Of a DNA stretch of 37,202 nt, positions 8,896 to 17,224 are shown one piece after another (the first letter of the stretch is position 1; every line of letters starts with the position of its first letter). The position numbers and the translations under genes are program-made. The stretch covers positions 1 to 37,202 of the forward strand of contig CAIQKM010000094.1 of NCBI GenBank assembly GCA_903872345.1, written 5' to 3'. The notes under the pieces were generated by a model, which was given only the letters and a program-made list of their open reading frames with translations, did no database searches and had not been told where the DNA came from. The DNA is from an uncultured Verrucomicrobia subdivision 3 bacterium. GTDB lineage: Bacteria; Verrucomicrobiota; Verrucomicrobiia; Limisphaerales; UBA11358.

Positions 8896-8934
8896 CGGGC
8901 GGCGGTGTCAAAATCTGTTCGACACCGCCGCCCG
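8896..8934. terminator. 14-bp perfect hairpin between cysN and lolC
   Basis: CGGGCGGCGGTGTC (8896-8909) pairs perfectly with GACACCGCCGCCCG (8921-8934) around an 11-nt loop. It lies in the 69-bp gap after cysN and before lolC on the same strand. No T tract follows, but the stability makes it a good candidate for the end of the cys operon. Confidence 0.6.
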
Positions 8935-8945
8935 CGCCAGATCAA

Positions 8946-10265
8946 TTAAATGGCAAAGTCGCCGTATTCCGGCTTCGCCGCCTCGGTGGGCGGATACAAC
9001 ATGCCGGCGGCCACTGTCGCATTGGTTCCCTGCTCCACCAGAATGAAAGAACCGGTCAGCCGGTTGGTATCGTACCCGTCGAATAGCAGCGGCTTGGCCG
9101 TCTTGATGTGTACCACGCCAATGTCATTCATCGCCAGCGCGGCCGGATCCGGCTCCGCGTCGTACGTGGAGACATTGATGCGGCTTTCGATCCGGGTGAC
9201 AATCGCCTGCACCGTCTGCGTGGTGTGTTTGAGGAAGAATTTGCGTCCCGCCTGCAATGCCCGGGGATTCATCCAGCACAGCTTGGCCTGCAATTCGGTG
9301 CTGCGACCGCACAGGTTTTCGCGGCCCACGATCATGTCGCCCCGGCTGATATCAATGTCGTCTTCCAGACAGATGGTAACCGATTGCGGACAGAACGCCT
9401 CTTCCAACGAGCCATCCAACGTCCAGATGTCCTTCACCTTGCTCTTGATGCCCGAGGGCAGCACCACGACAGTTTCGCCGCGTTTCACCACGCCGCTGGC
9501 CACCTGACCACTCAGACCGCGGAAGTCATGCAGCGACTTGTCTGTGGGATTGTTCGGCCGGTTCACCCATTGCACCGGGAAACGGAACGAGGCAAAATTC
9601 CGGTCGCTCGCGATATGCACCGTTTCCAAATGTCCCAGCAGGGACGGACCGTCGTACCACGGCGTCTTGTCGGAGAGATCCACCACGTTATCACCCTGCA
9701 ACGCGCTGAGCGGAATGAATTTCACATCCCGAAACACGCCGAGCTTGGGCAGAAAATTTTCGATCTCCGTGCGAATCTCGTTGAAGCGGTCTTCGCTCCA
9801 GTCCACAAGGTCCATCTTGTTCACGGCAATGACCAGATGCGGAATCCCCAGCAACGCGGAGATGTAGGTGTGCCGGCGGGTCTGCTCAATCACGCCGAGA
9901 CGCGCATCCACCAGCACAATGGACAGGTTCGCCGTGGAGGCGCCGGTGACCATGTTCCGCGTGTACTGCACATGCCCGGGCGTGTCGGCCACGATGAACT
10001 TGCGCTTGGGCGTGGCAAAATAGCGGTACGCCACGTCAATGGTGATGCCCTGCTCGCGTTCGGCGCGCAGGCCGTCTGTGAGATTGGCGAGGTTGATCTG
10101 GCCGCCGCCGGTGATGTTGGCGGACTTCTCCAGCGCCTCCACCTGGTCTTCCATCAACGATTTGGAATCGTACAGGAGCCGGCCGATGAGCGTGGACTTG
10201 CCGTCATCAACACTGCCGCAAGTGTTGAAGCGCAAAAGTTCGATGGGTGGTTGCGTGTGTGGCAT
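8946..10265 (-). CDS. cysN: Sulfate adenylyltransferase large subunit (GTPase)
   Basis: CysN couples GTP hydrolysis to CysD-catalysed formation of adenosine 5'-phosphosulfate from ATP and sulfate. The 439-residue protein shows GTPase motifs GSVDDGKS (17-24), DTPGH (94-98) and NKMD (149-152), followed by EF-Tu-like beta-barrel domains. It ends at about the length expected of CysN alone; no C-terminal APS kinase domain is fused, unlike NodQ/CysNC. It follows cysD by 61 bp, and that gap contains a G/C palindrome. Confidence 0.95.
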   Translation of the reverse strand: MPHTQPPIELLRFNTCGSVDDGKSTLIGRLLYDSKSLMEDQVEALEKSANITGGGQINLANLTDGLRAEREQGITIDVAYRYFATPKRKFIVADTPGHVQYTRNMVTGASTANLSIVLVDARLGVIEQTRRHTYISALLGIPHLVIAVNKMDLVDWSEDRFNEIRTEIENFLPKLGVFRDVKFIPLSALQGDNVVDLSDKTPWYDGPSLLGHLETVHIASDRNFASFRFPVQWVNRPNNPTDKSLHDFRGLSGQVASGVVKRGETVVVLPSGIKSKVKDIWTLDGSLEEAFCPQSVTICLEDDIDISRGDMIVGRENLCGRSTELQAKLCWMNPRALQAGRKFFLKHTTQTVQAIVTRIESRINVSTYDAEPDPAALAMNDIGVVHIKTAKPLLFDGYDTNRLTGSFILVEQGTNATVAAGMLYPPTEAAKPEYGDFAI

Positions 10266-10293
10266 GGCTGAAAAAATATATTTTTATAAAGGA

Positions 10294-10312
10294 GGGGGAC
10301 AATTTGTCCCCC
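10294..10312. repeat. G/C palindrome in the cysD-cysN gap
   Basis: GGGGGACAA (10294-10302) and TTGTCCCCC (10304-10312) are mirror images around one T, and the flanks AAAGG and CCTTT extend the pairing with a bulge. It sits upstream of cysN on the minus strand next to an A/T-rich stretch (10271-10289). It could be a partial attenuator or an RNA stabiliser. Confidence 0.5.
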
Positions 10313-10326
10313 CCCTTTGAAAATCC

Positions 10327-11265
10327 TCAAAAATACCCGGCTTTCTTGCGATCTTCCATGGCGGCTTCGCTGGCCTTGTCATCGGCGCGGGTGCCGCGTT
10401 CCGTCACGCGGGCGGCCGCCACTTCACCAATGATGTCATCCACGCTGTCGGCGGGCGACTCGATCATGCCGGTGCTAATCATGTCCGCAATCGTGCGGAC
10501 GCGCACCACCAGTTTCTTGACCGGTTCATTCGGCTTCGGACGCGCACCGGCATAGGGGTCGGGCTTGGTCGTGTCCGTGTGCGGCGTGGGCACCGGTATC
10601 CACTGGCCGCCGCGCCAGAAACACTCGCGCTCGTGGCTGAAATAAATTGTCGGCACTTCGAGCCGTTCCTGTTTGATGTATTGCCAGACGTCCATCTCGG
10701 TCCAGTTGGAGATCGGAAACACGCGCATGTTTTCGCCCGGATTCACGCGGGCGTTGTACAGATTCCAGATTTCCGGGCGCTGGTTTTTGGGATCCCACTG
10801 GCCAAAACTGTCGCGGAAGCTGAAAAACCGTTCCTTCGCGCGCGCCTTTTCCTCGTCGCGACGGGCGCCGCCGATGGCGCAGTCAAAGCGGAATTCTTCC
10901 AGCGCGCCGAGCAGTGCGGGCGTCTGTAGCTTGTTGCGGCTGATTTCACCGGGGGCGGGATGCGCCAAGCCCTTGGCAATGGCATCGTCCACCGTGCGCA
11001 CAATCAGCTTGGCGCCGAGTTCCTTGGCCCGGCTGTCGCGGAAGCGGATCAGCTCGGGAAATTCGTGGCCGGTCTCGATGTTCAGGAACGGCATCGGAAT
11101 GTCCGAGGGCCGGAACGCCTTTTCCGCCAGGCGCAGCAGGCAGATGGAGTCCTTGCCGCCGGAGAACAACAGCACCGGACGTTCAAACTCCGCCGCCACC
11201 TCACGCATCACGTGAATGGCCTCGGTTTCCAAATACTGCAAATGATCGAGATGATAACTGCTCAT
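10327..11265 (-). CDS. cysD: Sulfate adenylyltransferase small subunit
   Basis: CysD is the ATP pyrophosphatase-type catalytic subunit that adenylates sulfate together with CysN. The 312-residue protein carries the PP-loop FSGGKDS with SGGKDS at 35-40, and the family sequence GGARRDEEKARAKER. The C-terminus, RKKAGYF, is the standard CysD ending. It is followed by cysN. A 165-bp upstream gap filled with repeats separates it from cysH, so a separate promoter for cysDN is possible. Confidence 0.95.
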   Translation of the reverse strand: MSSYHLDHLQYLETEAIHVMREVAAEFERPVLLFSGGKDSICLLRLAEKAFRPSDIPMPFLNIETGHEFPELIRFRDSRAKELGAKLIVRTVDDAIAKGLAHPAPGEISRNKLQTPALLGALEEFRFDCAIGGARRDEEKARAKERFFSFRDSFGQWDPKNQRPEIWNLYNARVNPGENMRVFPISNWTEMDVWQYIKQERLEVPTIYFSHERECFWRGGQWIPVPTPHTDTTKPDPYAGARPKPNEPVKKLVVRVRTIADMISTGMIESPADSVDDIIGEVAAARVTERGTRADDKASEAAMEDRKKAGYF

Positions 11266-11294
11266 TTTATGCGAATTTTACGACCGCAATTTTA

Positions 11295-11326
11295 GACACG
11301 AATTTCACTAATTAACACGAAATTTA
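11295..11326. repeat. Family E 'CACGAAT' repeat, partial copy
   Basis: The segment GACACGAATTTCACTAATT followed by AACACGAAATTT is a degenerate copy of the CACGAAT repeat also present at 29218-29251 and 29518-29543. It directly precedes a family A palindrome. Confidence 0.5.
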
Positions 11327-11340
11327 AAAATCACTTTAAC

Positions 11341-11416
11341 GTGGCAGCCGACATGAGGAGGCTCAAATTTATTGGAAACGTGCTTATGTTTGGAGCCTCC
11401 TCACGTCGGCTGCTAC
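11341..11416. repeat. Long palindromic repeat, family A, copy 1
   Basis: The left arm begins GTGGCAGCCGACATGAGGAG (from 11341) and the right arm ends CCTCACGTCGGCTGCTAC (to 11416). The arms pair over 24 bp with two mismatches, around a loop of about 27 nt. A second copy at 30202-30278 has an identical right arm of about 28 nt. The copy here lies between cysH and cysD. Confidence 0.8.
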
Positions 11417-11430
11417 ATCTCAGCGGGTTG

Positions 11431-12093
11431 CTAACCTTTGACCGCTTTTCCACCCCAAGCCGCATGCAACCCGCACTCGCGCTTTTCATCGGCTTTCGCG
11501 GGATCAAAATAATCCCACTCATTCGGCAGGTTATGCTGTTTCAGATAGGCTTCCATCTCGGCATCCGTCCAATAAAACATCGGACTCACCTTGAGAGAAT
11601 TAAACACATTATCTTCGCTGACAATGTCCAACCCGGCGCGGTTGGGATTCTGCACCTTGCGCAGCGCCGTTAGCCAGATGGCCGGGGCCAGTTCCTTCAT
11701 GCCGCGCTGAAACGGCTCCAGCTTCATCACCGTGCTGAAGGCCTTGATGCGCTCCTCGTTTTCCGGCGTCGGTTCCGGTGCACCGCCGTAAACGGCATCA
11801 TAATGCGCCGTCGTCACCTTCGGCACATAGGCTTTGATATTCAGCTTCAACTGTTGCTTAAGCTCTTCCGCATGTTTATAGGTGGCGGGACGGTTGTAAC
11901 CGTGGTCCACCCACAGCACGGAAATATCCGGCTGAACCTGCGTAACGAGATGCAACAACACGGCTTCATAAGGCCGGAAGTTGGTGGAGATGATCGCGCG
12001 CCCGGGTGCTGCCGCCAACGCCCAGCGGATGACCTCCAAGGGAGATTGATTGCGCAAGCTCGCATTGGCCTGGGAGATTTGTTCAGGAGTCAT
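11431..12093 (-). CDS. cysH: Phosphoadenylyl-sulfate (PAPS) reductase, thioredoxin-type
   Basis: CysH reduces activated sulfate to sulfite. The 220-residue product has the C-terminal ECGLH motif with the redox-active Cys207. The Cys-Cys pair that binds the [4Fe-4S] cluster in APS reductases is absent: the aligned segment reads AFSTVMKLEPF, like the E. coli PAPS reductase, and no second CxxC is present near the C-terminus. The enzyme should therefore need PAPS rather than APS. It lies 94 bp after cysI on the same strand. No strong Shine-Dalgarno precedes the ATG. Confidence 0.92.
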   Translation of the reverse strand: MTPEQISQANASLRNQSPLEVIRWALAAAPGRAIISTNFRPYEAVLLHLVTQVQPDISVLWVDHGYNRPATYKHAEELKQQLKLNIKAYVPKVTTAHYDAVYGGAPEPTPENEERIKAFSTVMKLEPFQRGMKELAPAIWLTALRKVQNPNRAGLDIVSEDNVFNSLKVSPMFYWTDAEMEAYLKQHNLPNEWDYFDPAKADEKRECGLHAAWGGKAVKG

Positions 12094-12187
12094 TATAAGA
12101 TAAATTTTGCTCTGATTATATTTAGACCGGAAATCCAGCGCTCTGTCCGATGATCAAAACGCCGGATGCCGTCCCACCCAATTTGGT

Positions 12188-13873
12188 TCAGGCGGCCACG
12201 CTGGCCGCTTCTTTCAAAAACACCCGGTCGCACCAGTCGCCGAAACGTTCGCCCGCATTCCGTTCCTTCGCAAAGCGCGTCAGCACCGGCCGGAATTCCG
12301 CTTCCAGTTCGGCTTCCTTAATCACGTCCTTCCAAATGCGGTTCAGCCGCAGTCCCGCCTGGTCGCCGCCCAGCCAGATTTGATAGCGTCCGGGCGCCTT
12401 GCCGACAAACGCGATTTCCGCCATGTACGGACGCGCACAACCGTTGGGGCAACCCGTCGAACGGATGATGATCTCCTCGCCGCCGAGGCCCGTCTCATCC
12501 AGCAATTTTTCAAACCGGTCCAGCAGCCCCGGCAACATGCGCTCGGATTCCGCCAGCGCCAATCCGCAGGTCGGCAAGGCCGGACAGGCCATCGCCGCCG
12601 CGTGCAGCACCGTAGTCTGGTTTTCGGTTTTCACCCCGTTGGCCGCCAGAATCGCATCAATGCCCGCCTTGTCCGCGTCGCTGACTTTCGCCAGAAACAC
12701 ATTCTGGTTGGTCGAGAGCCGGAATTCGATGGCCGAAAATTTGTCCGCTACCAGGCGCAACGCCGTCTTTAGTGTGCGTCCCGGCACATCCTTCACGCGG
12801 CCGGTCTCGACAAACAGGCCCAAGAACCAGGAGCCGTCCACCGCCTTGTGCCAGCCGTAAAGATCGCTGATAGAGGTAAACTTGTAGGGCTTGGCCGGCG
12901 CCAGGGTGATGCCCGCGCGCTGGTTCACTTCGTTGCGAATGAACTCCACGCCACGTTCCGCCACCACGTATTTGAGACGCGCGTGCTTGCGGTCGGTACG
13001 ATCACCAAAATCCCGGTGAATCGTCAGCACCGCCTTGGCCACGTCAATGACTTTGTCCGGCGTGAAGAAGCCGATCACATCCGCCATGCGCGGGTAGGTC
13101 ACTTCGTTGCCATGGCTGCGGCCCATGCCGCCGCCCACGGCGAGGTTGTAGCCGACCAGCTTGTCATTCTCCACCACGGCGATGAAGCCCAGGCAGTTGG
13201 TAAAAATATCCGTGTCATTCAACGGCGGAATCGCAAACGCGATCTTGAACTTGCGCGGCAGGTAGGTCTTGCCGTACAGCGGATCCACGAAATTCTTGTT
13301 TTCCGGCTTTTCCAAGTCCAGTTGCACACCGTCAATCCAGATCGCGTGATACGCCTTGGTCTGCGGCGCGAGCGCCAGCGCCACGCGATGGGCATCCGCA
13401 TAGACTTCTTCGCGGGCCTTGGTAAAGGCCGGCATCGGCGGGGCCAGCACGTTGCGGTTCACGTCACCGCAGGCCGCCAGCGTGGACAGCAAGGAATTAT
13501 TGATCCCCTGCACCACCGCCCGCAGGCCGGACTTCAGGATGCCGTGAAACTGGATGCTCTGGCGCGTGGTGATGCGCAGCGTATTGTTGGCGTACGAGGT
13601 CGCCAGCAGGTCAAACACCCGCCATTGCTGCGCCGTCATCACGCCGCCCGGAATGCGCCCGCGCACCATCATGATGTACTTCTTGCCCGTCTTGCGCAGA
13701 TCGCGGTCGTCCTGCTGGTAGGAACCGTGAAATTTCAGGAACTGATTGTCATCCTCGGAGAAGTGATCGGCACCCGCATTCGCCAGCGTGGCGGCGAGCG
13801 TGCCGGCCAGCGTGGGAATCGCGGCTTTGATCTCTTCGTTATGGGTCAGTTTCACTGGCGCATCAGTACTCAT
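12188..13873 (-). CDS. cysI: Sulfite reductase hemoprotein
   Basis: This enzyme performs the six-electron reduction of sulfite to sulfide on a siroheme-[4Fe-4S] centre. The 561-residue protein has the four cluster cysteines at 430, 436, 475 and 479 (ACPALPTC and TGCPNGC), the same spacing as E. coli CysI. The N-terminal part contains FHGSYQQDDRD and RITTRQSIQFHG, both CysI-like. No cysJ flavoprotein gene is adjacent, so electrons may come from ferredoxin or a distant CysJ. It is the first gene of the cys cluster; 133 bp separate it from the upstream glycosidase gene, which points the same way. Confidence 0.95.
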   Translation of the reverse strand: MSTDAPVKLTHNEEIKAAIPTLAGTLAATLANAGADHFSEDDNQFLKFHGSYQQDDRDLRKTGKKYIMMVRGRIPGGVMTAQQWRVFDLLATSYANNTLRITTRQSIQFHGILKSGLRAVVQGINNSLLSTLAACGDVNRNVLAPPMPAFTKAREEVYADAHRVALALAPQTKAYHAIWIDGVQLDLEKPENKNFVDPLYGKTYLPRKFKIAFAIPPLNDTDIFTNCLGFIAVVENDKLVGYNLAVGGGMGRSHGNEVTYPRMADVIGFFTPDKVIDVAKAVLTIHRDFGDRTDRKHARLKYVVAERGVEFIRNEVNQRAGITLAPAKPYKFTSISDLYGWHKAVDGSWFLGLFVETGRVKDVPGRTLKTALRLVADKFSAIEFRLSTNQNVFLAKVSDADKAGIDAILAANGVKTENQTTVLHAAAMACPALPTCGLALAESERMLPGLLDRFEKLLDETGLGGEEIIIRSTGCPNGCARPYMAEIAFVGKAPGRYQIWLGGDQAGLRLNRIWKDVIKEAELEAEFRPVLTRFAKERNAGERFGDWCDRVFLKEAASVAA

Positions 13874-14006
13874 ATAAAGGATGTACAGTCTAACTTAAGT
13901 AGGGTTATTGTTCAAGGACGGGTTACGGTTGCCTCAAGCTCCGCCAACCAGCCCCCAAACCTTGGCCTTTTTCACTGTACCCCCTCCGTTCCCTTCTGTA
14001 ACCCTT

Positions 14007-16994
14007 TCAATGCCAGTCCGCAAACAAATCAAACGACACTGCCGCCGCTGCCTCCACCTTGAGCCGCACCACTTGGGCGGTGACCGGGGCAAATGCCTTG
14101 GCGTAAATGGTGCCAAACACCCGGCCCTGATGAATCGTCCGCCACGAACCGTCCGGCTGCCGGGCCTGCAATTCAAAACTTCTCCCCTGCCCGCGCCGGT
14201 AACCGGGGTTGGCCAGGGTAAATTCCAGCCGCGAAATGGTCTCCGGTTGGCCCAAATCCACTTCCCCGTTCACACTCGGCCGCCCCGCCGTCAGCGAACC
14301 AGCCGAAGGTTGCGCCAGTGCGAACGACTCCACCGACCGGTCATATTCCAGCTTCAAGATCGTATCGGGCCGCTCGTCCGGCCCGGTCAGTAATTGCTGT
14401 TTCACCAGTTTGGCGGGAATTATCGGAATCTTTGGCTCGCCCGCCAGCGCGTGAACATAAACCGTCCGGTCACGGAATATGCATCCGGGCGCCGGTCCGG
14501 CCTTGGTGCCCGTCAGACTCTCGCCATACTTGGCCAGCCACTTCGCCGTGGTCGGACCCGACTGCGGCAAGCCATCCAGCATCGGCGGCAGACCAAACAG
14601 ATAATTGCGGTCATTGCACGCCACCTCCACCAGCGTCCGGATGCGGTTCTCCGCGCTGCTGAAATCAATCACATCGGCCCGGCGCGCGGCCGGCGTCACT
14701 TTCAGGGACCGCACCTTGCCCGCGCGATAGACGCATTCCACCGTGGTGTTGTCGTTCGCCCACAGTTTAAAGGACACATCCCAATCCTCCGGCCACGCCG
14801 GCAGCAGATAAATTTTCCGACCGTCGCTTTGGAGCAGCATGCTTTGCAGGGAGTTGACCGAATTTGCCCCGTGGTCGTTGTCCGGCGTGCCATCCATCTT
14901 GCATTCCCAGAACGCCGGGAACCGGGCGCGCGGACGCGCGGGCCACGGCGCCTGCGGATCCACGTTATCGTTCCAGCCGATGAACTGGTCGTTGAAGTTA
15001 ATGCTCATCAGCCGCGCCGCCTCGCGGGCCAGCCCCAGATAGGCCGCCTGCACCGGGGCCGCCTGCCAGCCTCCCGTCTCGACCGCCTGCTCATCCACCG
15101 TCCCGTCCAGACTGGTCGTCCGCACATGGAACGACTGCCGGGCCATCGCCAGCAACCTGTCATTGCCCAGCCACGCCTGCCGGAACGGATAAACCGAATA
15201 CAGCTCCGGGCTCTCGCAAATTTCCCGCCCGGCGGCATATTCATCCCCCACCGCCAGCAAATCCATTCCCCGGACGCGCCGCGTCGGCACCTCCGGCAGC
15301 GCCGCCAGCAGCTTGGTCCAATGCGCCTGCCGCTCCGGCCCAATGTCAAACGTCAGCAGCTTGCCCAGCAAAAAGCGCAGCCCCGTGATTTCCGTGTTCG
15401 GGTTTTTCACCGGCTGATACGTCTCCACCGTCGCGGCCGGAAACATGACCAGCTTGCCGGCCGCATCCCGGCCCGGGAATTGCAATTCGTAAAACTTGAT
15501 AAACTCGTCCGCGCACGGCAGCAAAATCTCCTGCAGGAATTTTGCGTCGCGCGTATGCTCGTAATACTCGCACATGATGGCCGGCGTCTCCACGGTCGCC
15601 AAAAAATGATAGTGCAAATGCTGCGGCACCCGGCTCCAGTCAAACACCCCCACATTGTTCCACCAGCTCGCCTCCATGATAAAAGCCCCACCATGATGAA
15701 ACAGGTTCCGACTGCGATCCGCGCACACATCCAGACCGTTCCGCACAAATTGCAGCCCCGGCCGCAGCGTGTCAAAATCCCCCCGCGCCGCCATAGCCCA
15801 ATAAGGATGCCGCGTATTCTGCCACATGAAAGAAAGTTGCGCCCAATCCCGCCCATCGGCCGTAACGGGCTTGGCTTTCGGCCCCGAAAATCCCAGCGCC
15901 CTCGCCGGCATGTCCATCGTGAAAATGGATCCGTTGTAGGGCGGCGGCACCACCCCGCGCCCGGCGGCCGCCTCGCAAAACCGCTCCAGTGCATACCGCT
16001 GGCTGATTTGAAATGCATTCGTCGCCGCCGGGATCTCCTTATGTCCCGCATACGCCAGCGCCCCCTGCGGAAACTGCGTAAAACGGCACTGGTCGAGGTT
16101 GAAATTCCCCGGGCCGCACCCGGTCACGAAGATGTGGCTGCGATCCCAAAATTGCCGCCACCAGGCCCGGTGCGCCTCCCAATCCGCTGCCACCGGCGAT
16201 TCCAAATCGCCAAACCACGCCGCCAGCGTCGGCGTCTGGGTGCAAAGAACCCGGACCGACAAATCCACCTTTCGCGTCTTTCGGTTTTCCAACAAACATT
16301 CCCCCGCCCGCTCAAATCCATCGCCGCTCATCCGACAGCCGGCCGTCCGGTTTAAAATCGGGTCCACCGCCCCCGCCGCAAATCCCGCCGTGTTTTGCGA
16401 CCGGACCCGTTTAATCCAGTCGGACGCGGTATTCCGATAAGCCCAGGCCAGCCGGTTCGCGCCATCCAATTGTTCCTCGCACGGTCGGAGCGTCTCGAAA
16501 CTGGCCGCCACCGTAACCGGCAAACCGCTGGTGCCGGTCACCCGGATCACCGGCTGATTGGCATCCACCCATACCCGCAATCTGACGCCGCCCGCCCCGA
16601 TAACAATCGCCCCCTCCCGCAACACCAACGTCTGCTTGAACTCATTCGTCGCCAGCGCCGGCGTGAAATGCAGCCGCACCCGTCCGAGTTTCTTCAACTG
16701 ATGCGACGCGTCATAGGCATCCACTTTGCTGATGTAAAATAAGAGATCACCCGCCGGTTCCACCCAGACATTTGCCCCCACATCGCCGTTCCCCAGTGGC
16801 ATCGAACCAAACGCATCCGCACACGGCGAAGTCCAGGTCAGGTTGCAATCATCCAGGTTTTCCACCCCGCCCGCCCCAAGCACCCGCCCCGCCCCGGCCC
16901 AGACACAGATGCCAATGAAACATTCCGCGAGAACCCTTCGGAAACCGTTCAAGGTTTTGGCACTATACTGGAGAAACATGCCAAAAACTCTCAT
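14007..16994 (-). CDS. Secreted DUF5703 / GH95-like glycosidase-fold protein
   Basis: From ATG 16994 the product has 995 residues with an N-terminal signal-like hydrophobic stretch (about 20-43). Residues 63-71 read GSMPLGNGD, followed by GANVWVEPAGDLLFYISKVDAYD, the hallmark of the DUF5703 N-terminal domain related to GH95 alpha-L-fucosidases and other (alpha/alpha)6 glycosidases. The middle (about 380-760) is rich in Trp and aromatic helices, including SFMWQNTRHPYWAMAARGDF and NDNVDPQAPWPARP. The last 130 residues resemble an F5/8-type C or discoidin-like beta domain. It likely acts on plant or algal glycans outside the cytoplasm. The exact substrate and catalytic residues cannot be assigned. 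The farther start at 17096 would place a non-signal segment in front, so 16994 is preferred. Confidence 0.82.
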   Translation of the reverse strand: MRVFGMFLQYSAKTLNGFRRVLAECFIGICVWAGAGRVLGAGGVENLDDCNLTWTSPCADAFGSMPLGNGDVGANVWVEPAGDLLFYISKVDAYDASHQLKKLGRVRLHFTPALATNEFKQTLVLREGAIVIGAGGVRLRVWVDANQPVIRVTGTSGLPVTVAASFETLRPCEEQLDGANRLAWAYRNTASDWIKRVRSQNTAGFAAGAVDPILNRTAGCRMSGDGFERAGECLLENRKTRKVDLSVRVLCTQTPTLAAWFGDLESPVAADWEAHRAWWRQFWDRSHIFVTGCGPGNFNLDQCRFTQFPQGALAYAGHKEIPAATNAFQISQRYALERFCEAAAGRGVVPPPYNGSIFTMDMPARALGFSGPKAKPVTADGRDWAQLSFMWQNTRHPYWAMAARGDFDTLRPGLQFVRNGLDVCADRSRNLFHHGGAFIMEASWWNNVGVFDWSRVPQHLHYHFLATVETPAIMCEYYEHTRDAKFLQEILLPCADEFIKFYELQFPGRDAAGKLVMFPAATVETYQPVKNPNTEITGLRFLLGKLLTFDIGPERQAHWTKLLAALPEVPTRRVRGMDLLAVGDEYAAGREICESPELYSVYPFRQAWLGNDRLLAMARQSFHVRTTSLDGTVDEQAVETGGWQAAPVQAAYLGLAREAARLMSINFNDQFIGWNDNVDPQAPWPARPRARFPAFWECKMDGTPDNDHGANSVNSLQSMLLQSDGRKIYLLPAWPEDWDVSFKLWANDNTTVECVYRAGKVRSLKVTPAARRADVIDFSSAENRIRTLVEVACNDRNYLFGLPPMLDGLPQSGPTTAKWLAKYGESLTGTKAGPAPGCIFRDRTVYVHALAGEPKIPIIPAKLVKQQLLTGPDERPDTILKLEYDRSVESFALAQPSAGSLTAGRPSVNGEVDLGQPETISRLEFTLANPGYRRGQGRSFELQARQPDGSWRTIHQGRVFGTIYAKAFAPVTAQVVRLKVEAAAAVSFDLFADWH

Positions 16995-17224
16995 CTGTAA
17001 ACCATCCCTGTCAATCCGATTGCCTTCTGGGCGTACATTTACCTTCGCACAAAACCATTGTCTTCCGCTTAATTTGAACATAATTGCTGAATCCAAGTCC
17101 TTGAATGTGGTATATTAAGAATAACCGACATGCAACCGGACCGATTCACCAGTCAACACCCCGCGAAACATAAATTTACCGGCGCACGTCTCCTATCTCG
17201 TGGCGGCCCAGCCGCCTCCCAACC
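16995..17224. promoter_or_regulatory. Divergent promoter region between the glycosidase and the kinase
   Basis: These 230 bp separate two genes that start in opposite directions, so both promoters must lie here. The part around 17065-17125 is notably more A/T-rich than the surroundings. No specific operator was recognised. Confidence 0.4.

Noticed and set aside
13874..14006. Possible SAM or other sulfur riboswitch ahead of cysI.
   Set aside because: No recognised core motif or convincing fold; only an A/T-rich segment with CTTAAG was seen near the start codon.
14394..16355. Long open frame opposite the DUF5703 gene.
   Set aside because: It is antisense to a well-supported gene, is full of Arg, Pro and His, and has no recognisable motifs, as expected for high-GC shadow frames.
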